From Symbiodinium sp. CCMP2592 (lineage: Eukaryota; Sar; Dinophyceae; Suessiales; Symbiodiniaceae), in NCBI GenBank assembly GCA_905221615.1, contig CAJNDT010005445.1, forward strand, positions 968,313-1,032,312: a stretch of DNA of 64,000 nucleotides. The letters run 5' to 3'. The translations under genes were made by a program, and so were the position numbers. Under the pieces are notes generated by a model, which had not been told where the DNA came from, searched no databases, and saw nothing but the letters and a program-made list of their open reading frames with translations. Position 1 is the first letter of the stretch; each line of letters begins with the position of its first letter. This document shows positions 36,234-46,760 of the stretch, piece by piece.

Positions 36234-38474
36234 GGTCACCCCCCCCCCCCCCCATGACAGACCATGCCCTTTCGACTCAGTCGTAGTGCATGGTCTGTGA
36301 TCGGGGGGAGGGGGCACTCAGCTTTCAAAGCCTCAATTCCAAAATTTCCAAAATTCTCTCCCCTAACTTTCCGGATTTCCAAAATTTCCAAAATTTCCAA
36401 AATTTCCGAAATTTCCAAAATTTCCAAAAAGTCCGCCCTTATGTTTTGGAAAAATCCTGTCGACTAGGTCGGGAAATTTTGGAAATTTTGGAAATTTCGG
36501 AAATTTTGGAAATTTTGGAAATTTTGGAAATTTTGGAAATTTTGGAAATTTTGGAAATTTTGGAAATTTTGGAAATTTTGGAAATGCGGAAAGTTAGGGG
36601 AGAGAATTTTGGAAATTTTGGAAATGCTGGAATCTGTTCTATATATGACTCAAGTAAGATTACTGTGTAGTGCTTACTATGTAGTGTATCAGCACAACCC
36701 TCATCCATACACGTGTGCTCTGTAATTCCTTTCTTGGTAGGACACCCGCGCGCCTTGTCGTGCTAGTCTCCGCATCGGACCAGATTACTTGCAAAGGCAA
36801 GGGCTGTCAATACTCATGCCCATATTTACACGAATATCTCTCTATCTATCTGTGTATCTATATATACATATATGTATTGATACTCCTACATATAGTATTG
36901 CCATTGAACATACTGACATTGATCATTTGTTGAATGCTCAAGCTAATACCAGCATTACTACTAATATTACACTTCTATAAAGCTTAGTACGAATATGCAT
37001 AACACAAATACTAAGATTGATTAGTATTGCTCTTAGTACTCCTACGCATATCAATAACCATATTCATATTGATAATAATGTATAATAATACCAATACTAA
37101 CACACACCTGTATGTACTAATGTACATAAACATGCATACCACCATATTAAAATACAAATCCTTTAACTCACTCATGAATTCAACTGTTAGAATTTCACGT
37201 GGTCAAGAGTAATAACAATACAAACATTCTTTCGAATGTATATCATCAATAATATGCTAGTACTAACGCTAACACTACTGCTAATACTTAACACAAAATC
37301 TATACTAACATCAATATTTACATAGCTATTTATACTCCTACGAATACGAATACGTAAACCCTTGTGCGTTAACAGTAGTGCTATCACCAACACTAATACG
37401 GACTTTGATAATCTGCTGCATATTCAAGAATGCCACTAGTATTGCCAGCATGAACATTCATATTATGGCTATTACGAGTATAAATAGTCCTACTTCTACT
37501 AGTATTGACATTAATACTCCTACGAATACCAATAGTATATTCATATTGATATGAAAACTAATACCATTACTAATAGACACCTGCATATACTCATGTACAT
37601 AAAATACGTACCACTATCTTAAGATACAGATATATACATCAGTGCATTCATGTATTAATGCTTTGGCATAGGCATATACCCATATACCAATGTATCAATA
37701 TACTTCTCGTTGTTGTATGAATATACTATACGAATATGTGACTATAATCATATACGGCTACTGCACTATGCAAGAATACCGACATGACAAGTTCGTATAC
37801 TAATATGCCAACATACTGATATACTTATACATGATTAGATAAAACAGTAATATAGTACACATATTCGTACACTAATATGCTAACGTACGAATATACTGGT
37901 ATGTCAATATACTAGTAAGCTAATACAGCAGTATAGTAGTGTAGTCATGCACCAGTTGTACTAACATGTAAAATATACTAGTATACAAGTATGCAAATAT
38001 TTTGCTGTCCGAATACATTGATGTATTGATATACTAATCTGCTAATATACGAGACTATCAATATACTAACATATCAAAACTAACTAGTTCTAATATTGAT
38101 ACTAATACTAGCACTTCTGCGAATATAAGCTGCTGTTAAACCCAGCATTAAGACTGATACTGATACTACTCGTAGCAGTGGTGCTGTATTACTGACATTG
38201 ACACTGGCACTAGCGCTAACTCTAACACGAACATGAGCACTAACACTAATTTATAGTTGGCAATATTGATACGTATACTTACAGCAAGCAATAGTACTAA
38301 TATTAATAACAATACTCACCCTAATACCGATACTACCACAAGACTATTACGTAACTCATGTGCCGCACGTCTGGTGCTATACTATATACCTCATGTAACG
38401 GTTTTGCTTCACAGAATATCGTTGTGCACGGTGCTTTTTAGACCCGTGGTCTGTCACCGGGGGGGGGGGTGAGC
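36234..38474 (-). mobile_element. Element C, inverted relative of elements A and B
   Basis: The left end ggtcacccccccc plus catgacagaccatgc and the right end gacccgtggtctgtcaccgg then a G tract and tgagc mirror each other, bordered by TA microsatellite. The interior from about 36890 to 38370 is the reverse complement of the A/B core (for example the atactactcgtagcagtggt and tggtgctgtattactgacat runs near 38160). In place of the 241-bp satellite it carries a GGAAATTTT palindrome. It lies between exons of gene 2, so probably in an intron. Confidence 0.65.
36330..36640. repeat. Large palindrome of CCAAAATTT / GGAAATTTT units
   Basis: A left arm of tandem tttccaaaa units (36337-36430) and a right arm of tandem ggaaatttt units (36470-36630), each with a matching aactttccggat or gcggaaagtt segment and ctctcccctaac / ttaggggagag segment. 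The unit is 9-10 bases. The arms could fold into a hairpin over 100 bp long. Confidence 0.9.
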
Positions 38475-38547
38475 ATATATATATATATATATATATATCG
38501 ACACATGCACACACACACACACACACATGCACGATACCTTAATCTAC

Positions 38548-38806
38548 AGCGTCCTTGCTGGGGTTCAGTACCATCGAAGGCGGCCATATCCTGCTGGAGC
38601 TGCATGATTTGAGCAGTCGCTTCCTTAGTTGCATGTGTTAAACCGGGACACCTTTCAGCCACGAGCAACTATGGCTGATAATATCGCATCTGAGTCTCAG
38701 CAATCCTGGCATCCAGATCATCAGTAGTGGTCGTTTGGTGCTGATTAGCCACCATTGCCAGGCCAAGGTCAAGGGACTGACAGGTCACACTCCTCTTCAC
38801 AGCCAT
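38548..38806 (-). CDS. Possible first exon(s) of gene 2, with an in-frame stop
   Basis: The ATG at 38806 starts MAVKRSVTCQSLDLGLAMVA, with a helical continuation DDLDARIAETQMRYYQP. A TAG follows, then the same frame continues LLVAERCPGLTHATKEATAQ and IMQLQQDMAAF. The coherent sequence on both sides suggests a nonsense mutation, though an intron end (tatcag) lies close by. Element C begins 74 bases downstream. Confidence 0.4.
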
Positions 38807-39208
38807 GCTGTCACCAAGCTTTGTGCCTATATGCGAGCAATCGGTCTGCTTTGTGCTGCAAAGTCACGATTTGTGCAGATTGTGCTGAACTGAAACGAGC
38901 AATTGTTCAATTTTTCCGGTTTGCGCCCGTTGCTTGTTTTTGCGCCCGTTTGGCGGCTTTTTGCGCCCGCTCTGCGGGTAGAACTGCCCGCACTTTTTGG
39001 TTTCAAGAGGATCAACAGCTTTTTTATGTTTTAGTAGAATTATATGGAATTATGCTTCGAACTATTGCTTCATGCTCACCAGAACAGCACTGCTACACTA
39101 GTCAGTTGCCATTGTGTGCAGCCAGCAGATCATCCCGAAGAGGGTCATCAGCAAGAACCTTAGGGAACAGAGGGAAACAATTCGTTGAACGGAATGAGCC
39201 CATCATGT

Positions 39209-39523
39209 CTAGCATGCAACCACAAACTGCTTGATGCAAGGTACCGTCGCTCTCAGCTCATCATTGAATGCATCCATTGTACTTTGCCATGAGTCAGGAA
39301 CATGAAGATGCTTGTTACTGTACAAGTACGACCATACTTGCACCATCTCTGCTTCGGCCCACGTGTCTCCTAACTCGAGACCACAGAAGAGATCTTTGTC
39401 CGTGGCTCGCCCAGAGATGGGAAGCTTCTGCCTCAAGCACAGCCGAGGTGAGGAAGATGCCTTCTCCTCTTCCCAGAGGCTGAACAGCTTTTTGCCAAAG
39501 CTCTTGGTGTAGGCCCTAGGCAC
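39209..39523 (-). CDS. Exon of gene 1, C-terminal side
   Basis: About 104 codons: AYTKSFGKKLFSLWEEEKAS, ISGRATDKDLFCGLELGDTW, MVQVWSYLYSNKHLHVPDSW. Protein-like, Trp-rich. I associate this type of segment with sequence following the methyltransferase-like part in dinoflagellate proteins. It may be the last exon, as a stop follows at about 39209. Confidence 0.45.
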   Translation of the reverse strand: MPRAYTKSFGKKLFSLWEEEKASSSPRLCLRQKLPISGRATDKDLFCGLELGDTWAEAEMVQVWSYLYSNKHLHVPDSWQSTMDAFNDELRATVPCIKQFVVAC

Positions 39524-39916
39524 AGGGTTTTCTGGATAACAGTTTTAAACAGTTTACGGGGGATGCTGGGTGAGGTCATTAGATCAGAGGACTTGCAGAA
39601 AGTGTGATAGCAGGCATTGCTCGACATATTAAGGACCAGGCCCACTCTGTTGCAATTGCTTCTTGTTGCCCACAAACTTCTTGACCCCGCCGGCCTGTTC
39701 GCAGCGACCTTAAGTTCATGAACGATGATAGTTTTGCACACTTGAGGCTTCAAGGACAGCTGGCTCAACTGGCTGTGGGGTTTGTTGGGACCGGGAGGCA
39801 CACATGCATGTGGAATATACCATGACTGTGTTGGGTAAGGTCCGAGCGTACAGTATTGAACGATGTCTTGGCCCGCATATCACCACGTGTCATCTGGCCA
39901 GCTTCCTCCTGCAGGA

Positions 39917-39918
<2 letters not shown>

Positions 39919-39950
<32 letters not shown>
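39919..39950. repeat. (TA)n microsatellite
   Basis: About 32 bases of TA. Confidence 0.9.
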
Positions 39951-39952
<2 letters not shown>

Positions 39953-40331
39953 TTGTGCCAATGCAGACCCAACCCACTAACCCCAAGCCTGAAGGCCCTG
40001 GGCGATGATGGTCGAGTTGGACCAGACACAGGTCCGCTTCGGAGTCGGGGAGCCAAAGCATTGCTGCCAGAAGTGGCATTTGTAAACCTGGGCTACACTG
40101 AGGTTTGGGTGCAGCTTGAGGAATACGATTGGCCCGACCTATCGGTTATTCTAGCTAGAACCCGGCCTATCTAAAGATCCTCGGGGGTTTAGGGTTTTTA
40201 GGGCTTAGGGGTTCAGGGGTTTTCTGGATCATGGATCGAGTATTAATTAGTACTATCTAATACTAGACCATTAAAGTATTTAGGCGCTTAAGTGATATAT
40301 ATATATATACATCATAATCATAAATTAAAAT

Positions 40332-40420
40332 TACATACATCGTAGTTTACGAGACACCGTTATTTATACTATATATATAGTATATAAATAACGGTGTCTC
40401 GTAAACTACGATGTATGTAT
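40332..40420. other. Near-perfect 89-bp palindrome
   Basis: Arms of about 41 bp (tacatacatcgtagtttacg continuing to ccgttatttata, and its complement) meet in a TA-rich centre with a 2-base asymmetry. It could be a very small MITE or a foldback element. Confidence 0.75.
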
Positions 40421-40787
40421 CTAGGCTTAAAGCCTGCAACCGAAGGCCTAAACCCTGACCCTAAACCCAATTTGCTTCGAGGGGGTGTCTGGCTCTGGAG
40501 GCAATGCCACTGTGTTCTTGATCCTGGGTGATAATATTATTACGATGAGGCTAGGGTTCTGTTTTAGGGTCCGCTATTATATAGTACTTGTAATTAAACC
40601 ATGCATGCACAGAAACTTCATGTGCATGCATAGTACACATGAATTACTGGGTCCAGCGTATAAGTGCATGTGAAAGCATATACATACATGCGTGCATGCA
40701 GCTGTATAATGAGCACAGCATGCGTGTGCATGCAGGACCATTAATAATATAGTACATGTTACACATAGTGCTGGGCATGCATGCATA

Positions 40788-40909
40788 TAATGGTACCGAT
40801 CGGTGTATAATATATATATATATATAGTTATATAATTAATAATATATTAGTTATAATTAATATATTATTAATTATATAACTATATATTATACACCGATCG
40901 GTACCATTA
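40788..40909. other. 122-bp AT-rich palindrome
   Basis: The left arm taatggtaccgatcggtgta and the right arm tacaccgatcggtaccatta are exact complements; inner TA/ATTA-rich sequence continues the pairing to near the centre. It ends 13 bases before the next inverted-repeat element. Confidence 0.8.
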
Positions 40910-40922
40910 CTGCAGTATATAT

Positions 40923-41237
40923 GTGCCAGCATCCGCCGACCCCCCCCCCCTCCCCCCCCCATGGTAATCCCCCTCCCCCCCCCTGTGGTTCCTGTGGTTC
41001 CCCCCCCCCCTGTGGTTCCTCTTGGTTTTCCCCCTCCCTTTTGTGGTTCTTCTGGTTCCTGTCTCCCCCCTCCCCCCCTGTGGTTCCTGTGGTTCCTCCG
41101 CGTGGTTGCTGCTGCTTTGTTGTTGCTGCTGTTCTTCTTCTTGTTCTTGTTCTTGTTCTTGTTGTGTGGTCGCCCGGGTCGGGGGGGGGGGATACCATTG
41201 GGGGGGGGGGGGGGTCGAGAACGCGGAGCGCGGGCAC
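40923..41237. mobile_element. 315-bp G/C-tract inverted-repeat element
   Basis: The left end gtgccagcatccgccgaccc plus a C tract mirrors the right end (G tract, then gtcgagaacgcggagcgcgg gcac). Both sides are flanked by atatat. The interior is ctgtggttcc repeats and gttcttcttcttgttc simple sequence. The right terminus gcggagcgcg is shared with element D (54695-54712), so this is a small member of the same terminus group. Confidence 0.55.
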
Positions 41238-41379
41238 ATATATACGGGCATATACATATGCACACCTTGCATCTATAGTTAGCCTGCACCTCCAGATCAT
41301 TAATGAGCCCAGCATATCCCTTCTGAAAGCCCCCAAAGTCCAGCCCTGACTGGGCTAGCATGCGCTGTAAGGCCAGTCC

Positions 41380-42200
41380 TACTGAAGGCCCCACCCACAC
41401 TCTAGAGGATATGCCTGAACCATATGATTTCCGACCCATGCAAAAAGACCCTTGATCCCTGAACCACTGAAGGCTTTGTGGCCCTTCCACCGGGGCCCTC
41501 CAGGCTGCAAATGCACTTGGCAGGCCAGGACCTGTTGCTGCGACCTTCTGGTTTCAAGGTGGGTATAATCCTGACGAGGCACATAGCATATCTTGTTTGC
41601 AAACCAAGAGAACCGACGATTGAAAGGCAGGACTTGCTCGCTCCCAGTCGGTTGTTCCACGATAAATACCCCATGCACTGCCAAGACTAGTAGCATCAGC
41701 AGCACCAGCCTGCCAGACATTGTCGCAAAGCATATTACGTTGTGCATGCAGACAAGCCACATGCAGATAGCATGCCTGGCAATGGTCATATTGCCAGCAT
41801 GGACAAAGCCCGTAGAAGCACGGCCATCAGGATTGATTGGGGACCTGTCCGAAGTCCCCCGGCTCACTAAGGACCAGCTTGCACAGGGCAGGGCCAAAAC
41901 ATTCATAGAGTTCGGAATCTCCCGCATCACACACGCCATCGCCAGCCTTGGAGAATACAGCCAACAATTGAACGACTAGCTGGTATATGCATGCATGCTG
42001 CTCTACAAGCTGAGCCCTGAACGCATATCCTCCTGAAGAAAGGAAGTTCATGGAACGGCCCGTAGGATCATAGATGCAGTCATATGACACATATGATATG
42101 CCTTCCTCACGGAAGGCTTGGCTCACCTTTGCTTCACCAGCGAACAGTTCAAACAGCTCGACTCCCATCATCAAGTCGATGTTGCTCGTCCACATCAGTA
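41380..42200 (-). CDS. Cytosine-methyltransferase-like exon set of gene 1
   Basis: Three inferred exons on the minus strand. 42195-42010: MGVELFELFAGEAKVSQAFR, YVSYDCIYDPTGR. 41954-41775: MREIPNSMNVLALPCASWSL, VSRGTSDRSPINPDG, GNMTIAR. From about 41695: LVLLMLLVLAVHGVFIVEQP, RRFSWFANK, later FAWVGNHMVQAYPL near 41440. ELFAG resembles motif I (SAM binding) of C5-methyltransferases, PCASW the PC catalytic motif IV, and VEQP the ENV motif VI. The second intron runs from gcatgc to ctggcag, a GC-AG type. The active Cys is kept, but surrounding residues depart from real enzymes, so activity is doubtful. Similar proteins are abundant in dinoflagellates, by my recollection. Confidence 0.55.
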
Positions 42201-42394
42201 GCAGGACCTCGGACAACAAAAGCATCTAGCACTTGACCTGCATCATACTCCATGCGTGTATCTCGATAGCTAGGTCACATGAGTCTTGCAGCTGCGAGGC
42301 ACACCCGATAAGCACCTCCCAGGGATGATGAATTATAATTTAAATATACACAACGAATGATAGCATGCTTGCATGTATTGGGCATGGAAATCAT

Positions 42395-42995
42395 GCAACC
42401 CAAAGCACCTTCGGGGCCTGCATTTGCACCAAGTTTGCAACCAGCGATTCCCATCTTTGGGAAGGCATTTCCAGTGAGGCTATTTGCACAACATATGCAT
42501 GCAGCTAGAGCCTGCAGCTAGCATGCATTGGCAAATTTATAAAGATGCATGCACATGGAGCACTGACAACATGCACATTCCAATAGCGACATGCCAGCAT
42601 CTCGTGAAAAAGCTCTGCAGGCCCACCGCTCCGACTTCGGCATGTGCCCAGAAGACCTGCGTCACGAGGCAAGATTAATTGGTGCTCGTTCGGGCGCTGC
42701 TGCACAGGTGCATGCATCACACTCTCAAGCTGTTTGCTCGCACAGACACAGCACACTCAGATCGATCGTTAAATCGTTGAAAGCCCCACCGACACCCAGT
42801 GTGGATCCTAAGGGTGACAGCAGCAATCAAGAGCATACAGTACTCCCAGCAGGCGTTTTTGCTGCTAGGTTTCGGCAAACCTCTTCCAGGAACATCTAAT
42901 TGCCACATTCCATACTGTATGCGGGCCCCAGCCCCCACTCTGCAAAACTGCTCAGGCACACGTGCACATGTGCTGGACGATCTACTCCGCTTCAC
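42395..42995 (-). CDS. Probable small exons of gene 1 (unknown)
   Basis: Three short open stretches: about 42945-42800 (ARIQYGMWQLDVPGRGLPKP), 42700-42570 (EHQLILPRDAGLLGTCRSRS, then PAELFHEMLACRYWN) and 42482-42395 (EMPSQRWESLVANLVQMQAP). Each is protein-like, bounded by plausible AG/GT signals. They lie between the lysine-rich and methyltransferase-like exons. Individually weak. Confidence 0.3.
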
Positions 42996-43101
42996 GGTAA
43001 GCCTGATTTTGCAAGAGTAGCAGCAGGGATGAGATCATGTATTATGCATGTATATTGCACACCAGCTCTAGTGGCTCTAGCAGCACATTCTGCATGCAGC
43101 T

Positions 43102-43935
43102 AAGTAACAGCCTTCCCGATCTCAGAGGCTTCTTCCACTGTCATTCCTGCTGCCATCGCTTCCTTCTTCGCTCGGTGATATGCAACAGACTTTCGGCTTT
43201 TGAGAGCCTTGTCCGCCGCCTCCGAATCATCCCTTGAACCAGCCTTCCCTTTGGCCTTAGCCTTAGCCTTCATCTTGGCCTTTGCTTTTGCTTTTGCTTT
43301 GCTTTTTGCAGCACCTTTTGGGGTGGGGTTTGTCTTTGCTTGGGGCTCCTCCTTCTGGGAGCTCTTGGCTGCAGGGCGCTTCATACATGGCTGTGGCTCC
43401 TCATCGGCTTCATCATCCTCTTGCGCCTCTTCCTCTTGCTCCTCTTCACCATCGATATCTTCTGACTCCTCCTGATCATTTCCTTCCTCCTCCTCTTCCT
43501 CATCATCAGACTTCCTAGCCTTAGCCTTAGCCTTAGCCTTCCCCTTTGGCTTGGGTGGCTGTTGCTTATCAGGCCGCAAGGTAGGGCTCAGATCCTTCAT
43601 GCATTCTGGCTTGTCAGGCAAGGGCTTCAGGGAATCTGCAGCTGCTGTTGCGGGCAAAAGTTCAGGGCATGCTTGGGTTGGCTTAGGGGCCTCAGGGGGC
43701 TTGATGATAATTTCCTCGGGCTTGTTTGCAGCCTGGCGATTCGTGCGGCAGGCCCGGCTTCGAGGTCGCTTGGATCTACGGGAAGGGCCGATTGCACATG
43801 GGCCCGGGCCCAAGACAGGCATTGGATCCAGCATAGCGGCCTGTTCAGGAGCAGCTGTATCCTTGGGGTGCCCTGGTGGGCTTTTCGGAGCCCCACAGGC
43901 AGCATCGAAGCTAAGTTTCCTTGCCACACCACCAT
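43102..43935 (-). CDS. Lysine-rich exon of gene 1
   Basis: About 277 codons open. It begins VARKLSFDAACGAPKSPPGH, then a KPKGKAKAKAKARKS basic block, a long Glu/Asp tract, CMKRPAAKSSQKEEP, a second KAKAKAKMKAKAKAKGK block, and ends KSRKSVAYHRAKKEAMAAGM then TVEEASEIGKA. Alternating basic and acidic blocks resemble nuclear chromatin-associated linkers; MKRPAA and the KSVAYHRAKKEA ending are patterns I know from dinoflagellate proteins. No catalytic domain. Confidence 0.6.
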
Positions 43936-43997
43936 TCTCAAACGAGGGTTGTGCATCATGAGGCCAATCTTGCGTCTCCAGATTGTCAGTCAGGGCA

Positions 43998-44516
43998 CCT
44001 CATGCATCGATAAAACATGCAGGATAAAGTCTTCGGGGCCCCATGCATGAAGCACATATGAATTGATTGCAACCATGACACAGGGAGCAGAGGTAGGAAC
44101 ACCCTCCACTTTCTGCTGTTCATAAAGCCTTTCACTCTTCCTTTGGGCAAGCTGCTCACGAAGCTTCTGCAATCTCTCCTGGGCGATCTAGTGATCATGT
44201 AAGCAAGACCGCTTGCAAGCTAGCTTTTGCAACACCAACTGCAGGCATGTAGCCAGTTCAAGACGCTTGTTTGCAAGTTCTGGGTTGCAGTCGCTTGCAC
44301 CTAAGGCCTCGATGGTGCCAATGCTTCCACAGGCCTGGCACTTGAACTGGTCACCAAAGATAGCCACCACATGCACTCTGGGCTTCTGGTGCTCGATGAT
44401 ACCTGGGCAAGGGCAGGGATTTTCAATAGCAGGATATGCTAGCATAAGATGCAGATGAAATGCCTTTGGGAAGTGAGCCCTGACTTGTTGCGGGAGACAC
44501 CTCCCCAGGACCTGCA
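43998..44516 (-). CDS. Zinc-ribbon-like exons of gene 1
   Basis: 44514-44193 reads VLGRCLPQQVRAHFPKAFHL, then CPCPG, FGDQFKCQACGSIGTIEALG and a Cys-rich end (LACKRSC); the CPCP and CQAC pairs could hold zinc. 44187-43998 reads LQKLREQLAQRKSERLYEQQ, a short coiled coil, then VMVAINSYVLHAWGPEDFIL. Typical splice-like junctions bound both. Confidence 0.45.
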
Positions 44517-44579
44517 CAAGAGCCATGCATATGTGCTACACGTATAACTCATGCATGGCATGCATATATGTCACGCCTT

Positions 44580-44733
44580 GATGCTCTTGCACGACTCTCT
44601 TGTGCACTGGGACGGGCAACCTTTTGTGCATTCCCTTCAGCTCTAAACCCGGAGACTCCTGTGTAGCCTCTGGGCTTGTCTTTCGGCTGTCTACTGGCTC
44701 CTGCTTAGCCTCAGTGCTTGTCTTTCCGCTGTC
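44580..44733 (-). CDS. Gene 1 exon 3, part beyond the insertion
   Basis: Reads VDSGKTSTEAKQEPVDSRKT, then SPEATQESPGLELKGMHKRL. It continues the KTSTEAKQEPVD repeat seen on the other side of the transposon in the same frame once the insertion and one TA are discounted. Ends at a likely splice site near 44578. Confidence 0.55.
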
Positions 44734-45109
44734 TACCAGATAGATTTTTATAACATATCTAAAATAGAACCAACTTACGATCTGGTTGTATCTTAGATAT
44801 CTCAGGTTTTAAGTTAGGTTTTTGATTATAAGTTAGATAAGTTGTAGGCCAAGATGTATTTTACTTGGTGGCAACATATGTACTCCTGTGGTAGATAAGC
44901 GGAACTTGCGGCGAACTTGCCGCGAACTTAGGAAGAAGTTAAAGTGAACTTAGGAATCAACGTTTTTCATAGTTTTTCGTTTCTATGTTTCTTTCGATCG
45001 AAAACGCTCGAAGCAGCAGCTTGTGGCTCGACGTCGCGCATACCGGAGGCGAGGGGCCCTATATAGGCGCGGTCCAGGCTCTGGCCCGTCTCCCTCCGGG
45101 CGGCGGCGG

Positions 45110-45330
45110 CCGCAGCGACTCGAGCGCTGCAAGAGTGCCGCTGCTGCCCATGTGCGCTCCCCTGATGCACGCACCGGTGCCGCTGCTGTGTGGCCCCTCA
45201 AGAAATAAAACTGCACGCAGCGGTGCCGCTGCTGTGCACTCCCCTGACGGGTTGAAGCTATATAGATGCAGCGGCCCGAAGCGGTGAGCATGCATCATCG
45301 CTCTGCGCCGTGCGCTCCCCTGCGTGCAGG
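45110..45330 (+). repeat. GC-rich diverged repeats inside the Tc1-like element
   Basis: Three to four units of gtgccgctgctg followed by tgtgcgctcccctg variants. Base composition is far more GC-rich than the surroundings, as if of separate origin. Confidence 0.5.
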
Positions 45331-45872
45331 GTCTGCAGCTGCGCGCGCTGCGACGCTTGCCATCCGCCGTGCCGGCCGGCCTGCATGGACGAGACCTGCG
45401 TCTGCCGGTGCCCACAAAAAAGAGGGTTGTCCGCTGCAGGCTCTTCAACGTCGTCCAAAGCTTAAACCCTAAATCCTCAAGCTTAAACCCGAAGCCCGAA
45501 AATCCCACACATTTAACCCACGAAACCCTAAAGCCTGACTAAAACCTTCTCTGTCTCTCTGTGTATATATTTGCTTACTTGGAAGCAAACCTGTAAGCGG
45601 AAGCCTCAGAAACACAGCCTCTGCAAATCCGAAACCGCATGAGCTGCTGAAATTTTCCTTGGATTCGCAGAAAAGAGAAATGTAGGGAGAATGTAGGATA
45701 ATGTAGGACGGGATTTAGAAACTACACTATAGACGATGTAGGCAGAATGTAGGATAGTCTTGTAACAAAGTAACGCCCCGTTGCCTGTAGTCAAAGCTGA
45801 TGTAGGCGAATGTAGGATGGATGTAAGATGATTGTAGGATGACCGTCGGCTGGATCCGCGAAATTTTGGATT

Positions 45873-46496
45873 ATGCCAGCTCGAGCTTCTAGGGCCCTTC
45901 GCCGCTCCTTGCTGCTGTGCGTCGCTGCCATGGCGGTGTCTGGAGCAGGAGCTGCTGCTGTGCCCTGCATGAGCTGCAGACAGGAGCTTGCGGACGACAA
46001 GAAGGGCCGCGGCGAAGGTGACAAGTTTGAAAGCTAGTCATGCCTTTCGCTTCGCATGCTGGTCTACAGGAACTTGGGTGTCGGGGCCCTCGACGAGCTC
46101 ACGCCAGAGCAGAAGCAAGACTTCTTTGCGCACTCCGGCCAAGAACGGAGCCCAAGGCGGTCGCTACAAGTGGCTCTGTGTGCGCAGATGCGACAGAGAT
46201 TGCAAGATGATACCCTCTTCGTCGTTAAAGAACTTCGTTTGGTGAGACTCAGTGTCAAAGCCGGCGATGTTCTGCTTTTCGACACTGTGGGAGGGGTCGT
46301 GACGCAATGTCTGGATGGAAGGCTGGCAGGGCCGTGGTTCTTAGCCAAACGGCTCAGGGACAAAATCTCTCAAGACTTTGGTTCGCTTCGGACGGCGACA
46401 GATGAAGATGCCTTGCTGCAGCCTTTGGTGAACCACGGTCTCCTACTCCCCGCTTTCTTGCAATTTGTTGGAGACAAGGTCCTGTGCCCGCACTGA
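45873..46496 (+). CDS. Candidate spliced gene carried by the Tc1-like element
   Basis: The ATG at 45873 gives MPARASRALRRSLLLCVAAM, AVSGAGAAAVPCMSC: a basic start then a hydrophobic stretch, like a signal or plastid-targeting peptide, with a CxxC. A TAG at 46035 closes it, but discounting a 45-base GT-AG interval (46025-46069) joins it in frame to LGVGALDELTPEQKQDFFAH and on through DDTLFVVKELRLVRLSVKAG to a TGA at 46496, 192 residues in all. I recognise no family. The frame runs opposite to the interrupted gene. The alternative is two unrelated frames. Confidence 0.4.
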
Positions 46497-46760
46497 AGAA
46501 AAATGAAGAGCCAGCTGCAATACGTTTCTTTCAACCCCACAAACCCTGCAACCCTTCACTGTTAATTTTGTGGTTCACACAAATACTCACTACGGAAAAA
46601 TATGGAAATCAAGCAAAGTCAAACTACTTGAGGGGAACTTAGGATGAACTTAAGGTTGGACTTCTTCAACTTAAGAAGGACTTGTGTAAGTTCACTTTAA
46701 GTGCATTCTATGGTAGATAAGCCAGTTACATGTACAACAAGTAAAAAAATCTATCTGGTA

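Larger units (their letters stand above)
44736..46758 (+). mobile_element. 2,023-bp Tc1/mariner-like element inserted in gene 1
   Basis: Ends are CCAGATAGATTTTT and its complement, flanked by TA on both sides (44734-44735 and 46759-46760), the duplication typical of Tc1/mariner. It splits a reading frame whose two halves match. Near both ends are ggtagataagc and related gaacttagga segments. The interior holds GC-rich sequence (44985-45480) and a plus-strand frame at 45873-46496, but no recognisable DDE transposase, so it may be non-autonomous and carrying captured sequence. Confidence 0.75.

Noticed and set aside
40921-41349. Proline-rich 142-codon frame, and Gly/Gln-rich frames opposite
   Set aside because: Produced by G/C tracts and ctgtggttcc/gttctt simple repeats of the 315-bp element.
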